DNA of 64,000 nucleotides, taken from the NCBI GenBank assembly GCA_945861705.1, contig CAMAVM010000012.1, positions 16,394 through 80,393 of the forward strand, in the 5' to 3' direction. This DNA comes from Methylomagnum ishizawai (GTDB lineage Bacteria; Pseudomonadota; Gammaproteobacteria; Methylococcales; Methylomonadaceae). The notes under the pieces were generated by a model, which saw only the letters and a list, made by a program, of their open reading frames with translations, made no database searches and was not told where the DNA came from. A program made the translations under genes and the position numbers. The first letter of the stretch is position 1, and the number at the start of each line of letters is the position of its first letter. Shown one piece after another: positions 34,234 to 44,829 of this stretch.

Positions 34234-36549
34234 TTAATTTCTTAACGGCTTCCCCGTCTTCAACATATGATCCAACCTTGCCAATGTACCTGGCTGTTTA
34301 ACAAGGGCAAGAAAGGCTTCCAATTCCAGAGCCAAAATGTCGTCTTCTGTAAGCAGCGCAGTGAAATCACTCTCACCGCCACTTAAAACATGGGCAAGTT
34401 GACCGGAAACGACCACATCATAGTCTGTGGCTTTACCTATCAGATGGAAGGCTTTGATGCCCATGTCCAGCAATACTTTTGCGGTTTTACCAGGCATTGG
34501 ATAGAGATAAGGTTTGGGCGGTATGTAGTCTTTGGATAAAGCCAATGCTTTGGTTTTGGCATCGGCTAACAGCCGATCCTTATTCATGGTGATATTATCG
34601 TTAGCGCCTAGATACAGTAGTTCTTTTGCATCAAATGCCGATTTCGAAACGCTCGCCAAACCAATGGTTTGGAAGGCTTTGACTACAGGCGGTATCGGCC
34701 CGCCGGGGCGCTTTAATTGCAAGCAACGGCGTAGATATTCCTTACAGCCGCCCCAGCCGGGAATTAGCCCGACACCCACTTCCACCAGTCCCATGTATAG
34801 TTCGGCATGGGCTTGCACGGCATCGCAATGCAGCAAGATTTCGCAACCGCCGCCCAACGCGAGGCCAGAAGGTGCGGCTACCACTGGGAAGGGTGCATAT
34901 TTCAGCCCCTGATAAGTTTGTTGGCCTGTCTTAATTAGCAACTCCACAGTCGGCCAATCGCTTTCATGGATGGCTTTCATCAACAGGCCAAGGTTAGCGC
35001 CAGCGGAGAAATTTTCTGCATCGTTATGGATGACCAAGGCTTTGAATTCTTTGCTAACCTTATCAATGCTTTGGTTAATCATCGCCATCGAATCCATGTC
35101 CAGTGTATTCATTTTGCTGTGGAATTCCAGGCAAGTTACGCCGTCACCGATGTCCCATAGGCTAGCTGAACCATTTTTAAGCAATGGTTTAGTTTGCTGC
35201 TTGATGTCGGATAATAGCAATACGCCTTCCGCCCGTTGCACAGGATGATAATTCCCAGCAAGGTCGGCAAACGCTAATTGACCTGAACCTGTTGAATACA
35301 GGCTGGAATTTTTAGCCAATAGCTGTGGGACAATACGATTTTCTGATTTCAGTTTTTCGACAAACCAGGGTGCGCCGATCTGGTCAAGCAACTCGAACGG
35401 GCCGAATTTCCAGTTGTAGCCGTCGCGCATGGCTGCATCAATTCCGGTGATGTCATCGGAAATATCAGGAACAAGGCTGGCGGCATAGCATAAGGTGTGG
35501 GAAATGACACGCCACGCATATTGAGCCACTGGGTCGGAATGCGATAATAAAGATTGAAGCCCTGCTTTTTGGGCATCCTTGATAGCAGACAAATCTGCTT
35601 TTTCACTTTTGGCGTAATCACCAGTAACAAGATTAATCGACTCTTTGATACGATTGCCATCCACCTTATTCAAGCGGTAAAAACCACCTTTGCCTTTCCT
35701 ACCTGTATAGTCCTCGCTAATCATTTGTTGCACAATATCAGGCAAGTGATTAACTTCATGGAAAGCATCTTGTGGAGGCAGCGCGAGTTTCATGCCTTTC
35801 AAAATCGGTGGAATCAAATCCAGGCCGACCAAATCCAGCAAACCGAATATGCCTGTTTTGGGGATTCCAAACGGTGCGGACATGACGGCATCGACTTGTT
35901 CAACCGTTATGCCATTTTTTATGGCGTCTAATAAGCCGTATAAAAGCCAGTAAATACCGATACGGTTACCGATAAAGCCAGGAGTGTCCTTACAGGTTAC
36001 GCAATTTTTACCCAGTTTTATATCGGCAAACTGGCTGACCGCTTCAACAAACGAGGGATCTGTCGCTGGACTAGACACCAATTCCAACAATCGCATGTAG
36101 CGAGGCGGATTGAAAAAATGGGTAATCATGAAACGCCGCTTGAAGCTGTCCGGCATATCTTTGACTAATAAGGCTAAGGGCAGGGTGGACGTATTCGAGG
36201 AAATCAGGCAGTCTGGCTTACAAACCGTTTCCAGTTTTTGATAAAGCGCTTGTTTGATTTGCGGATTTTCGATGACGGCTTCAATCACCCAATCGGCATC
36301 GACCAGCCAGTGCAAGTGGTCTTCAATATTGCCCGTCGTAATTAGTCGGGCATTATTCTTGTCCATAAAGGGTGCTGGATCGCTTTCCAGCAATTTTTTG
36401 ACAGCCGTTTCAGCAATGACGTTACGGTTGGAAGCATCATTGGGTACGATGTCGAGCAAATAAACCGGAATGCCCGCATTGGTGATATGGGCGGCAATAC
36501 TTGCACCCATCACACCCGCGCCGATAACCCCCACTTTTTGGATGTTCAT
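34234..36549 (-). CDS. fadN: 3-hydroxyacyl-CoA dehydrogenase / enoyl-CoA hydratase, FadN-type
   Basis: A 771-residue bifunctional beta-oxidation enzyme. The 3-hydroxyacyl-CoA dehydrogenase lies first (NAD motif GVIGAGVMGASIA at 7-19; ISSNTSTLPL; THFFNPPRYMRLLE) and the enoyl-CoA hydratase last (NFSAGANLGLL; GLALGGGCEILLHCD; EVGVGLIPGWGG). This order is opposite to E. coli FadB and matches Bacillus FadN. The start is ATG 36549, overlapping the fadA stop by one base (TAATG), so fadA and fadN are co-translated. A longer frame to 36597 would run into fadA and is rejected. Confidence 0.9.
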   Translation of the reverse strand: MNIQKVGVIGAGVMGASIAAHITNAGIPVYLLDIVPNDASNRNVIAETAVKKLLESDPAPFMDKNNARLITTGNIEDHLHWLVDADWVIEAVIENPQIKQALYQKLETVCKPDCLISSNTSTLPLALLVKDMPDSFKRRFMITHFFNPPRYMRLLELVSSPATDPSFVEAVSQFADIKLGKNCVTCKDTPGFIGNRIGIYWLLYGLLDAIKNGITVEQVDAVMSAPFGIPKTGIFGLLDLVGLDLIPPILKGMKLALPPQDAFHEVNHLPDIVQQMISEDYTGRKGKGGFYRLNKVDGNRIKESINLVTGDYAKSEKADLSAIKDAQKAGLQSLLSHSDPVAQYAWRVISHTLCYAASLVPDISDDITGIDAAMRDGYNWKFGPFELLDQIGAPWFVEKLKSENRIVPQLLAKNSSLYSTGSGQLAFADLAGNYHPVQRAEGVLLLSDIKQQTKPLLKNGSASLWDIGDGVTCLEFHSKMNTLDMDSMAMINQSIDKVSKEFKALVIHNDAENFSAGANLGLLMKAIHESDWPTVELLIKTGQQTYQGLKYAPFPVVAAPSGLALGGGCEILLHCDAVQAHAELYMGLVEVGVGLIPGWGGCKEYLRRCLQLKRPGGPIPPVVKAFQTIGLASVSKSAFDAKELLYLGANDNITMNKDRLLADAKTKALALSKDYIPPKPYLYPMPGKTAKVLLDMGIKAFHLIGKATDYDVVVSGQLAHVLSGGESDFTALLTEDDILALELEAFLALVKQPGTLARLDHMLKTGKPLRN

Positions 36550-37685
36550 TAGATTGCCTCCAGGATAGTGGCTATTCCCTGACCTCCGCCGATACATTGT
36601 GTCGCTAACGCATAGCGCTTGTGTTCCCGCTGCAATAGGCTGGCGGCTTTGCCGGTGATGCGTGCGCCGGTTGCACCCAGCGGGTGGCCTAGGGCAATCG
36701 CTCCGCCATCCAGGTTGAGTCTATCGACAGGTATTGGCAATTCTTTCAGGACGGCTAAGGACTGTGCAGAAAACGCTTCATTCAGTTCAACAATATCAAT
36801 ATCTTCTAGCTTTAATCCGGCGCGGGATAATGCTTTATTTGTTGCCGCTACCGGGCCAATGCCCATGATTTCAGGCGCACAGCCGGATACCGCAAACGAC
36901 TTGATACGTGCCAGTTTGGGCAGCTTATGGGCATCGGCATAATCTTCGCTGCACACCAACACGGCGGCTGCGCCGTCGGTTAATGGGGAAGATGTGCCAG
37001 CGGTGACCGTTCCTGTGGCTTGGAAAGCGAGATTTAGACTTGCTAACCCTTCGGGAGTGGAGTCAGGCCGTAAACAGCCGTCCTTATCCACCGTGCCGTA
37101 CTTGCTGGTAATCGGGATGATTTCATCGCCAAAACGGCCTTGTTGCTGGGCGGTGTATGCCTTAAGCTGGCTTTCCAAGGCAAATGCTTCCTGGTCTTTG
37201 CGGTCAATTTGGTATTTGACGGCTAAGTTTTCCGCCGTATCGCCCATGCCAATATAAGCTTGGGGAAAAGTTTCGTACAATGCTGGATTAGGCATGTTGT
37301 TGTAGCCGCCCATCGGGATGCGGCTCATGGATTCTAGGCCAGCGCAGATAAAGACTTCACCTGCATTCATCTGGATAGCACCTGCCGCAATGTGGATGGC
37401 TTGCATGGACGAGCCGCAGAAACGGTTCAGCGTCATCCCTGCTATGGTATTGGGCAATCCGGCCAGAAAGACAATCAATCGAGCTACGTTGAGCCCTTGT
37501 TCGCCTTCGGGAAACGCGCAACCTAAAATAAGATCCTCGATGTCGTCGGGATTAACACCCGTTTTACTGACCAAGCCTTTAACAACTTGGGCGGCGAGGT
37601 CGTCCGGCCTCACTCTTGCCAATGCGCCTTTCAAGGCTGGCGTAAAAGGTGATCGGCAATATCCAGCTATAACGACATTTTTCAT
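36549..37685 (-). CDS. fadA: Acetyl-CoA acyltransferase (3-ketoacyl-CoA thiolase)
   Basis: Thiolase of 378 residues that cleaves 3-ketoacyl-CoA in the last step of beta-oxidation. The nucleophilic Cys is C90 in NRFCGSSMQAI; the other active-site motifs NEAFSAQ, GHPLGATGAR and CIGGGQG are present. ATG 37685 is chosen because AGGAG lies 6 bases before it; an in-frame extension to 37712 lacks support. It heads the fadA-fadN transcript. Confidence 0.92.
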   Translation of the reverse strand: MKNVVIAGYCRSPFTPALKGALARVRPDDLAAQVVKGLVSKTGVNPDDIEDLILGCAFPEGEQGLNVARLIVFLAGLPNTIAGMTLNRFCGSSMQAIHIAAGAIQMNAGEVFICAGLESMSRIPMGGYNNMPNPALYETFPQAYIGMGDTAENLAVKYQIDRKDQEAFALESQLKAYTAQQQGRFGDEIIPITSKYGTVDKDGCLRPDSTPEGLASLNLAFQATGTVTAGTSSPLTDGAAAVLVCSEDYADAHKLPKLARIKSFAVSGCAPEIMGIGPVAATNKALSRAGLKLEDIDIVELNEAFSAQSLAVLKELPIPVDRLNLDGGAIALGHPLGATGARITGKAASLLQREHKRYALATQCIGGGQGIATILEAI

Positions 37686-37790
37686 TTTATTCTCCTGTTG
37701 TACCATCATCACTTTAACGCATTGACCGGATTAAGCAACGAGCGGCAAAGCCTTGTAGAATAATATCCATGCCTACCCCTTCAGACCCAA

Positions 37791-40091
37791 TTACTTCACA
37801 TTCGTTTCACTTACGCACTCTTTCATAAACCCATCAATGCTTTCCCAAGTGCCGCCGATATTTTCCATCAAGATGCCGTGACGATTTGATGGGATGACCT
37901 TCAGTTGTTTTTTGCAGGTGAGCTTGCCCATGATTTCCTCGGCACTTTTAAAAGCCACAACAGGATCATTATCACCCTGCAATACCAGCACTGGCACTGT
38001 GCAAAGCGGTGCAAAATCATCCATGCTATCAATTAGTTGGCGCAGCTCGTACAGACCTTTGACGGGTACGTTACGGTAATTGACATCGGGATGCTCGGTG
38101 GGATTCTCAATAAAAGGCTTAACACCCTCAAAGGATGACAACCAATCCACCAGCTTATTGGTGCCATGCAGCAAAGGGACTAGCATAAAAGAAGGATTGA
38201 TGAATTTAATAGGCAAGGCTACGGTGCTTACGCCGATGATTTCAGGAAAATGTTCGGCAGCCAGTTTGAGTGCCAAAGCACCGCCGGTGGAAAATCCGGT
38301 CACGAAAATACGCTTACAGTGCGCCTTGAGGATTTTATAACCTCTGAGTACGGACTGATACCAATCTTCCCAGCTTTGGTTTTGCAGCGCATAAGGTGAT
38401 GAGCCGTGGCCTTTAAGCCGCACACCCATCACGGTGTAACCCTGTTTTACCAGGTACTCGCCGTAACCCCTGAGTTCGGCAGGACTGGCGAGCAGGCCGT
38501 GAATCAGCAGTACGCCGATGCCATTATCCTTGCTGTCGGGTGGATCGAGGAAAAAAGGGTTAGCATCAGCAGATGCGGTTTCTTGGTCATTGATGTCATC
38601 GTAGCTAGGCTTGTTATAGGCGTGATGTTCCCAGGTAAGGTCGCGGCATTCATCTTCAAAATGCCAGGCAGCGAGCTCTTGCTGGTCGACATCCTCAGAT
38701 TCTGCCAGTGCATGAATGATGGTTTCATAAACCTGCGTAATGGGTTTGGCTTCGTTATCATAGACCGCCACCATGTTTTCCAGTCGGATGCTGTCAAAAT
38801 CATGGTCTTCCAGCAGTTTCGGTAATAAATGATAGTGAGCGTTGTCTTCGGAGATGAGATCGGTGTTTATGGCTTCCTCGATGTAATGTTCAAAACGTGT
38901 TCCGGTGCCGCTGATCAATTCGCTGTAATCAATGGGGTTGAGCAAACTGCGGTGCAGGTTGATGTTAGCATTACTTTGTAACAACTTGACGGCAATGTAG
39001 AGTGTGGTGAAGAATTTTTGCCGTTCGATTTGCACCTGCCCATGCTTGATAAGGTACATAATCAAGGTTGAAGCCAGATGGCTCAGGTTGATGGTAACGT
39101 TGAGATAAATCTCCTCCATGTACTGGTCACGGGTCGCGTTGGCGGCATCTTTGAAGTAGTCACCCAGGCGTTCTTGGTTCTGGTCTTTGGGATGGGCTTG
39201 GAAGGTAAATATTTCGTCAATTGACTGGGCGTGAGCCATAACTTCGTGCAATAAATTTTGGTTGTCAGAAAAATTGCGGTCAAAAGGCTCAATCGGTTTG
39301 CCCATGCGGATATCCATATCCGTATTTTTCAACATGATATTGCCTTCGATCAGCAATTCTTCCGTGTGCCGCAGGCTTAGGCTGTCGGTAAAAAAATCGA
39401 CCGCTTTTACCATCAGGTTTTCCGATGTCCTAATGGGGTAAAACGTAATATTGGCAGGGATAATCAGGGTATTTTTGAGTGCGGAAGCCAACAATTGTTC
39501 CAGGCTGTCTAGCTGAAGTTGCTCTTTCCACCAGACTAGTTTGTCATGGTTTTTTTGGTGATAGGCTTGGCGGACGATAATCTTAATAGTTTCAACGCCT
39601 TGCGCCAGCACCGCAGCACCCGTATGTTGCTTGCGCCGAAGACCCGTCATGCGCGAATAGATACTGTAGTTGCCTTTATCGTCTATGACCCGGTGATCTT
39701 TGACCATGCCACCTTCTGGGAAAATGGCAACCTTTCGACCACGCATTATTTGAGCGGCTAATAAAGAGAATAAGCGGTCGTGGTCGGTAGGAAAGACACC
39801 TACCTGTTGAAAATATCTTGCCAATACCGTGTCTTCTTTAAAAAATTCGCTGGATCCGATAACGCAGGTATAAGCACCTGTTTGCTCGTAGATCAAAAAT
39901 TGCGGGATAAAGGTCTCGAAACGCGAGAAATGATTGAATAGAAAGATGTCACCTTGGTGTAACTGGGCATCGGCATGGAGCTGCATTTTGACGCTGAGTA
40001 CTTTTTTGACGGTATTGAAAACGCGTACTGACCGATTATAAAGTCCCTTGTCTATTTCATACCAATTATCGGGGTAAGCGGCTTTTGACAT
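37791..40091 (-). CDS. Fusion of PlsC-like acyltransferase and alpha/beta hydrolase
   Basis: A 766-residue two-enzyme fusion. The N-terminal acyltransferase has NHFSRFE (H54, E59) and FPEGG near 124, matching the PlsC/GPAT superfamily. A long helical middle part follows. The C-terminal alpha/beta hydrolase starts near 525 (GVLLIHGLLASPAELRGYG) with nucleophile Ser in GFSTGG near 598, Asp in QGDNDPV near 707 and His in NRHGI near 737. A carboxylesterase or monoacylglycerol lipase activity is likely. It lies between mlaA and fadA, hinting at phospholipid or storage-lipid remodelling. The exact substrates cannot be told. Confidence 0.82.
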   Translation of the reverse strand: MSKAAYPDNWYEIDKGLYNRSVRVFNTVKKVLSVKMQLHADAQLHQGDIFLFNHFSRFETFIPQFLIYEQTGAYTCVIGSSEFFKEDTVLARYFQQVGVFPTDHDRLFSLLAAQIMRGRKVAIFPEGGMVKDHRVIDDKGNYSIYSRMTGLRRKQHTGAAVLAQGVETIKIIVRQAYHQKNHDKLVWWKEQLQLDSLEQLLASALKNTLIIPANITFYPIRTSENLMVKAVDFFTDSLSLRHTEELLIEGNIMLKNTDMDIRMGKPIEPFDRNFSDNQNLLHEVMAHAQSIDEIFTFQAHPKDQNQERLGDYFKDAANATRDQYMEEIYLNVTINLSHLASTLIMYLIKHGQVQIERQKFFTTLYIAVKLLQSNANINLHRSLLNPIDYSELISGTGTRFEHYIEEAINTDLISEDNAHYHLLPKLLEDHDFDSIRLENMVAVYDNEAKPITQVYETIIHALAESEDVDQQELAAWHFEDECRDLTWEHHAYNKPSYDDINDQETASADANPFFLDPPDSKDNGIGVLLIHGLLASPAELRGYGEYLVKQGYTVMGVRLKGHGSSPYALQNQSWEDWYQSVLRGYKILKAHCKRIFVTGFSTGGALALKLAAEHFPEIIGVSTVALPIKFINPSFMLVPLLHGTNKLVDWLSSFEGVKPFIENPTEHPDVNYRNVPVKGLYELRQLIDSMDDFAPLCTVPVLVLQGDNDPVVAFKSAEEIMGKLTCKKQLKVIPSNRHGILMENIGGTWESIDGFMKECVSETNVK

Positions 40092-40101
40092 GGTGTTATG
40101 C

Positions 40102-41082
40102 TTATTCGTCTGGGGGTGATAAATCTAATAGATGTTTTGAGTTATCGATAACAGGCGCTGTGGTAGCACCCTCTTTGGGCAGGGTGGTGGAATTATTTAT
40201 GATGGTGACAGCGTTAGGATCATGGATTGTGGATGTACCTGAAGCTGTATTGGGCGTATTGATCGGATTGTTCTGCGTATTATTGCCAGTAGATTCATCG
40301 TTTGTGCCGTCTACGCTGCCGTCTTCCAATAAAGGATCACTGGTATCTTCGGGTGGATTGCCATCATGGATCAAGTATTCACGGCGTTGCTTGTAGGCAT
40401 TTTTGACGAAATCGTAGCGGTCTACCGAGGCTTCATTGAGGATTTTTTCGGATGACATCAAGTCAGACCGCGTGTCAGTGACATCAACAGCGGTAGCGGC
40501 GGCGGAAGCGGCATTGGCAGCAAAACCGCCAAAAAACGACACATAAGTCAACGGGTTAAACAACGCATCGCCGATCAAACCAACGGTATCTCTAGGCGAA
40601 CTAGCTCCCAGGAACGGCAGTACCATATAATCGCCCGATGGAACGCCCCAAAAGCCTAGCGTTTGACCAAAATCTTCATCATGCTTGGGTAAGTCAATCA
40701 TTGATGCAACATCAAAAATGCCGACCACACCTGCGGTAGTATTAACCAGGAAACGACTGGCATCCATACCGCCTTGGACAAATTTCAATTGCAGGAAATC
40801 ATTGATGGTCACGCCTATGTCATTAATATTACTGAAAACATTGGTAATGCTTTCGTCAACTGGATTCGGTGTGATGTCTTGATAACCTTTCGTTAAAGGT
40901 TTCAGAATAACATCGTCCACATCCTTATTAAAACCATGTACATCGCGATTCCAGCTTTCCCAAGGATCGTTTTTATCTTGCGTGGGCATAGTCGAGCAAG
41001 CGGACAAGGTACTTGAGAGGATTAAAACATTAAGCATTTGTCGGGTATTAGGAGTAGGCTTTTGGGTATTCATGCTAGACAT
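40102..41082 (-). CDS. mlaA: MlaA/VacJ outer-membrane phospholipid transport lipoprotein
   Basis: A 326-residue lipoprotein with lipobox LSAC (C29). The MlaA body is clear: DPWESWNRDVHGFN, GGMDASRFLVNTTAGVVGIFDVAS, DEDFGQTLGFWGVPSGDYMVLPFLGASSPRDT. MlaA removes misplaced phospholipid from the outer leaflet of the outer membrane. The last 90 residues are a long, low-complexity N/T/D-rich tail not typical of E. coli MlaA. ATG 41073 (Met 4) is an alternative start. The fusion gene follows after 10 bases, so both are probably co-transcribed. Confidence 0.9.
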   Translation of the reverse strand: MSSMNTQKPTPNTRQMLNVLILSSTLSACSTMPTQDKNDPWESWNRDVHGFNKDVDDVILKPLTKGYQDITPNPVDESITNVFSNINDIGVTINDFLQLKFVQGGMDASRFLVNTTAGVVGIFDVASMIDLPKHDEDFGQTLGFWGVPSGDYMVLPFLGASSPRDTVGLIGDALFNPLTYVSFFGGFAANAASAAATAVDVTDTRSDLMSSEKILNEASVDRYDFVKNAYKQRREYLIHDGNPPEDTSDPLLEDGSVDGTNDESTGNNTQNNPINTPNTASGTSTIHDPNAVTIINNSTTLPKEGATTAPVIDNSKHLLDLSPPDE

Positions 41083-41209
41083 TCTAATAGGCTATGGATA
41101 ATTGACTGTTGTTAGCTGGTGAGTGATTTGTTCTTTACAGCAAGTATAACTCAAGCTGTTGATTAGTAAAAAACAGACATGCTTATTTATCAATTCATCC
41201 GGCGATTGT

Positions 41210-42778
41210 CTATTTTTGTAGGCATCTAGTGATCTCATCATGGGTTCTTTTAGCGTCCCAACCCAGGATTTTTGCTGTGCTATGGGCGAGATTGTTTAAT
41301 TCGTCGGGTGTTATTTTCGCCAATATCATTAGCGGTATTCGTCGTCTCAGCAAATCATCCAGGTGCATAACCATCTCATGACGACTACAAAAAACCATGT
41401 CAGCCATTATAAACGGTAGCTCTGGCGTTATTCGCTTAACCAAATCTGGATCATTCTCACAGAGCTTGAAAATCTCGGAAACTCTATTGCCATGCCGTCT
41501 GACCAGCAATAAGGCACTTTCCTTATCAATGCCTAGCTGTTGTGCCTTAGTGATTGAAATGTCTAGCAAGGATTGATAATCGGTATTGGAAAGCCAAGGG
41601 AAGGTTTTGCCAAACGTTGGGCAATCCACATGAATACCTAAGTTCTCGCAAAGGGCATCTACAATGATGGCGGCATCTTCCCTGGCGGAAGTAAATTTGC
41701 CGCCGATTGATGAAAGTAAGCCGTTTTGGGCGGTTTTTAGAATCCAGTCGCGGCTTATTCGGGACGGGCTATCGTTATTGCTTTGTTGTAAAACTCGGAC
41801 TCCGGCGAATTTCCCGATAATATCTTGCTTAGTCCAGTTTACTGTTTTAAGTACCTGATTGGCTTCGCTTAATAAATACCTTATATCTCCATCGGTGATG
41901 GGAATATCCTCAATATCGCCATCATAGTTGGAGTCGGTTGTTCCTAATAAGGTCAACCCGTACCAAGGGATGATGAAGAAAACACGACCATCCGATTTAG
42001 CTGTTAATAGCAAGGCTTCATCGTTGAGGACTTTAGGTAAGATTAAATGTATGCCCTTGGATAATCGGGAGCTATCACCGTCTTTTTGGAATAACGACGA
42101 CCAGCGTCCGGTGGTATCAACGACTAAGGAAGCTTCGATTGTTAGCGTTTCATAGGTGATTTTGTCATGAAGAATAGCGCCACCAATTTTGCCATTTTTA
42201 GCTGTTAATTCAGTAGCTTCGCAATAATTAATGCAAACTGCACCAGCGCTACAAGCACCGTCTATCAACTCCAGCACAAAGCGAGCATCATCGGTTTGGG
42301 CATCGAAATAAGTGAATCCACCGGTTAATCCAACAGAATCCAAATAAGGAAAATGCTGAATAAAATCCGTTTTTGAATGATATTGATGTTTTTGGGCTTT
42401 TGGCACGTTACCTGCCAGGAAGTCATACGAGGTCAAGCCGATTTTTAGCTGAAATAATCCTATGCGACTGTTTTTGTAGACGGGAACGCCAAACCGTAAC
42501 GGCCAAACTCGATGCGGAGCGGCTTGCAAAAACATGTGCCGTTCAGCCAAGGTTTTCTTGACCAGCTTAAAATCGAAGGTTTCCAAATACCGCAGACCGC
42601 CATGTATGAGTTTGCTGGAAGCGGAAGACGTAGCACCTGCCCAATCGCCCTTATCAACTATGGCAACTTTAAGGCCACGGAGCGCAGCATCATACGCCGT
42701 CCACGCGCCGTAAATACCGCCACCGCAGATAAGTACGTCGAATGTTTGGTTGCTAAGTTGGCTGAAATCTCGTTGCAT
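41210..42778 (-). CDS. glpD: Aerobic glycerol-3-phosphate dehydrogenase
   Basis: FAD-dependent enzyme of 522 residues that oxidises glycerol-3-phosphate to dihydroxyacetone phosphate and passes electrons to quinone at the inner membrane. The FAD motif is LICGGGIYGAWTA (17-29), followed by the family signature SSKLIHGGLRYLE and later RDWILKT and GGKFTSARE. It is divergent from adk. Other glp genes are not nearby. Confidence 0.93.
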   Translation of the reverse strand: MQRDFSQLSNQTFDVLICGGGIYGAWTAYDAALRGLKVAIVDKGDWAGATSSASSKLIHGGLRYLETFDFKLVKKTLAERHMFLQAAPHRVWPLRFGVPVYKNSRIGLFQLKIGLTSYDFLAGNVPKAQKHQYHSKTDFIQHFPYLDSVGLTGGFTYFDAQTDDARFVLELIDGACSAGAVCINYCEATELTAKNGKIGGAILHDKITYETLTIEASLVVDTTGRWSSLFQKDGDSSRLSKGIHLILPKVLNDEALLLTAKSDGRVFFIIPWYGLTLLGTTDSNYDGDIEDIPITDGDIRYLLSEANQVLKTVNWTKQDIIGKFAGVRVLQQSNNDSPSRISRDWILKTAQNGLLSSIGGKFTSAREDAAIIVDALCENLGIHVDCPTFGKTFPWLSNTDYQSLLDISITKAQQLGIDKESALLLVRRHGNRVSEIFKLCENDPDLVKRITPELPFIMADMVFCSRHEMVMHLDDLLRRRIPLMILAKITPDELNNLAHSTAKILGWDAKRTHDEITRCLQK

Positions 42779-42917
42779 TGCCTAATGTCGTGGTCGATTG
42801 ATGGTGCTTCGTCGGGTTGTGGTGGCTTAAGCTGATCGGTGAACTATACTGCGATTCTTAACACAATCCCTAAAAATATTGGGATTTATACATTTTTACA
42901 AGAGATTAAGTGCGATA

Positions 42918-42926
42918 TGTTATAAA
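42918..42926 (+). promoter_or_regulatory. Extended -10 promoter element for adk
   Basis: TGTTATAAA (TG at 42918-42919, TATAAA at 42921-42926) fits an extended -10 box. A perfect GCACTT-TAT-AAGTGC hairpin (42933-42947) falls at or just after the expected start of transcription. No -35 box at the right distance was seen. Confidence 0.45.
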
Positions 42927-42977
42927 ATACATGCACTTTATAAGTGCTTGATAGCATGAGTTTTCAACGCTAGCTAG

Positions 42978-43673
<696 letters not shown>

Positions 43674-43738
43674 ACCCGAAATCGGGTGGTTTCAAGTAGG
43701 TTACAGAATTAACGTAGATGTTTATTAAGTGAGTAAAA

Positions 43739-44761
43739 ATGATCAAATTTTATAACGTTGCCATAGTAGGTGCGACGGGTGCTGTCGGCGAGGCGATGCT
43801 GTCAATCCTGGAAGAACGTAATTTTCCGGTCGGTGAGGTGTATGCTCTAGCCAGCAGCAAATCGGTAGGAAAACGGATTCCGTTTAAAGGTGGTTCGTTA
43901 AAAGTTGAAGATTTGGCTAAGTTTGACTTCTCAAGGGCGCAAATTGGCTTGTTTTCTGCGGGTGCGTCCGTTTCTGCAGAATACGCACCAAAAGCGGCCG
44001 CTGCGGGTTGTATTGTGATTGATAACACCTCACACTTTCGATATGACGACGATATTCCCTTAGTAGTACCAGAAGTTAATCCAGAAAAAATCGCAGATTA
44101 CAAAAATCGCGGCATTATTGCCAACCCCAATTGCTCTACTATTCAGATGTTAGTGGCGTTAAAGCCGATTTATGATGCCGTAGGTATTAGCCGGATTAAT
44201 GTCTGCACTTATCAGGCGGTTTCCGGTACGGGCAAAAAAGGCATTGAAGAAGTTGTTAAACAAACAGCTAGATTGCTGAACGGACAGCCCATTGAAACCA
44301 ATGTCTATCCTAAGCAAATCGCATTTAATGTATTGCCGCAGATTGATGTATTCATGGACAATGGCTATACCAAGGAAGAGATGAAAATGGTGTGGGAAAC
44401 CCAGAAAATTCTGGGTGACCAGTCTGTTAAGGTGAATGCCACGGCGGTAAGGGTGCCGGTTTTTTATGGACATTCCGAGGCCGTTCACATTGAAACGCGC
44501 AGTAAAATTGATGCTAATACAGTAAGGGCTTTGCTTTCCAATGCACCCGGTGTTACGGTTATCGATGAGCGTAAAAATGGCAGTTATCCGACGGCGGTGA
44601 CAGAATCATCAGGACATGATGATGTGTTTGTCGGGCGAATTAGGGAAGATATTTCCCATCCTTTAGGTATCGATTTGTGGGTGGTGGGTGATAATGTGCG
44701 TAAGGGTGCAGCTTTAAATAGCGTCCAGATCGCTGAAATGCTAGTAAAAAATCACATCTAG
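43739..44761 (+). CDS. asd: Aspartate-semialdehyde dehydrogenase
   Basis: NADPH-dependent enzyme of 340 residues that makes aspartate semialdehyde for lysine/diaminopimelate, threonine and methionine. The dinucleotide motif is VAIVGATGAVGEAML (7-21), the catalytic Cys is C132 in ANPNCSTIQM, and the GHSEAVHIE His motif lies near 247. It is of the type found next to fimV in Pseudomonas and relatives, and that order (asd-fimV) is kept here. Confidence 0.96.
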   Translation: MIKFYNVAIVGATGAVGEAMLSILEERNFPVGEVYALASSKSVGKRIPFKGGSLKVEDLAKFDFSRAQIGLFSAGASVSAEYAPKAAAAGCIVIDNTSHFRYDDDIPLVVPEVNPEKIADYKNRGIIANPNCSTIQMLVALKPIYDAVGISRINVCTYQAVSGTGKKGIEEVVKQTARLLNGQPIETNVYPKQIAFNVLPQIDVFMDNGYTKEEMKMVWETQKILGDQSVKVNATAVRVPVFYGHSEAVHIETRSKIDANTVRALLSNAPGVTVIDERKNGSYPTAVTESSGHDDVFVGRIREDISHPLGIDLWVVGDNVRKGAALNSVQIAEMLVKNHI

Positions 44762-44829
44762 TCTAATCTTGACTCTATATTTATGACTGTTTATGGTAAA
44801 CATCGTGATTACAATAAGGAGATGGGTGC

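Noticed and set aside
43674..43687. ACCCGA/TCGGGT hairpin after adk as a terminator
   Set aside because: The stem is short and GGTTTC follows instead of a T-run.
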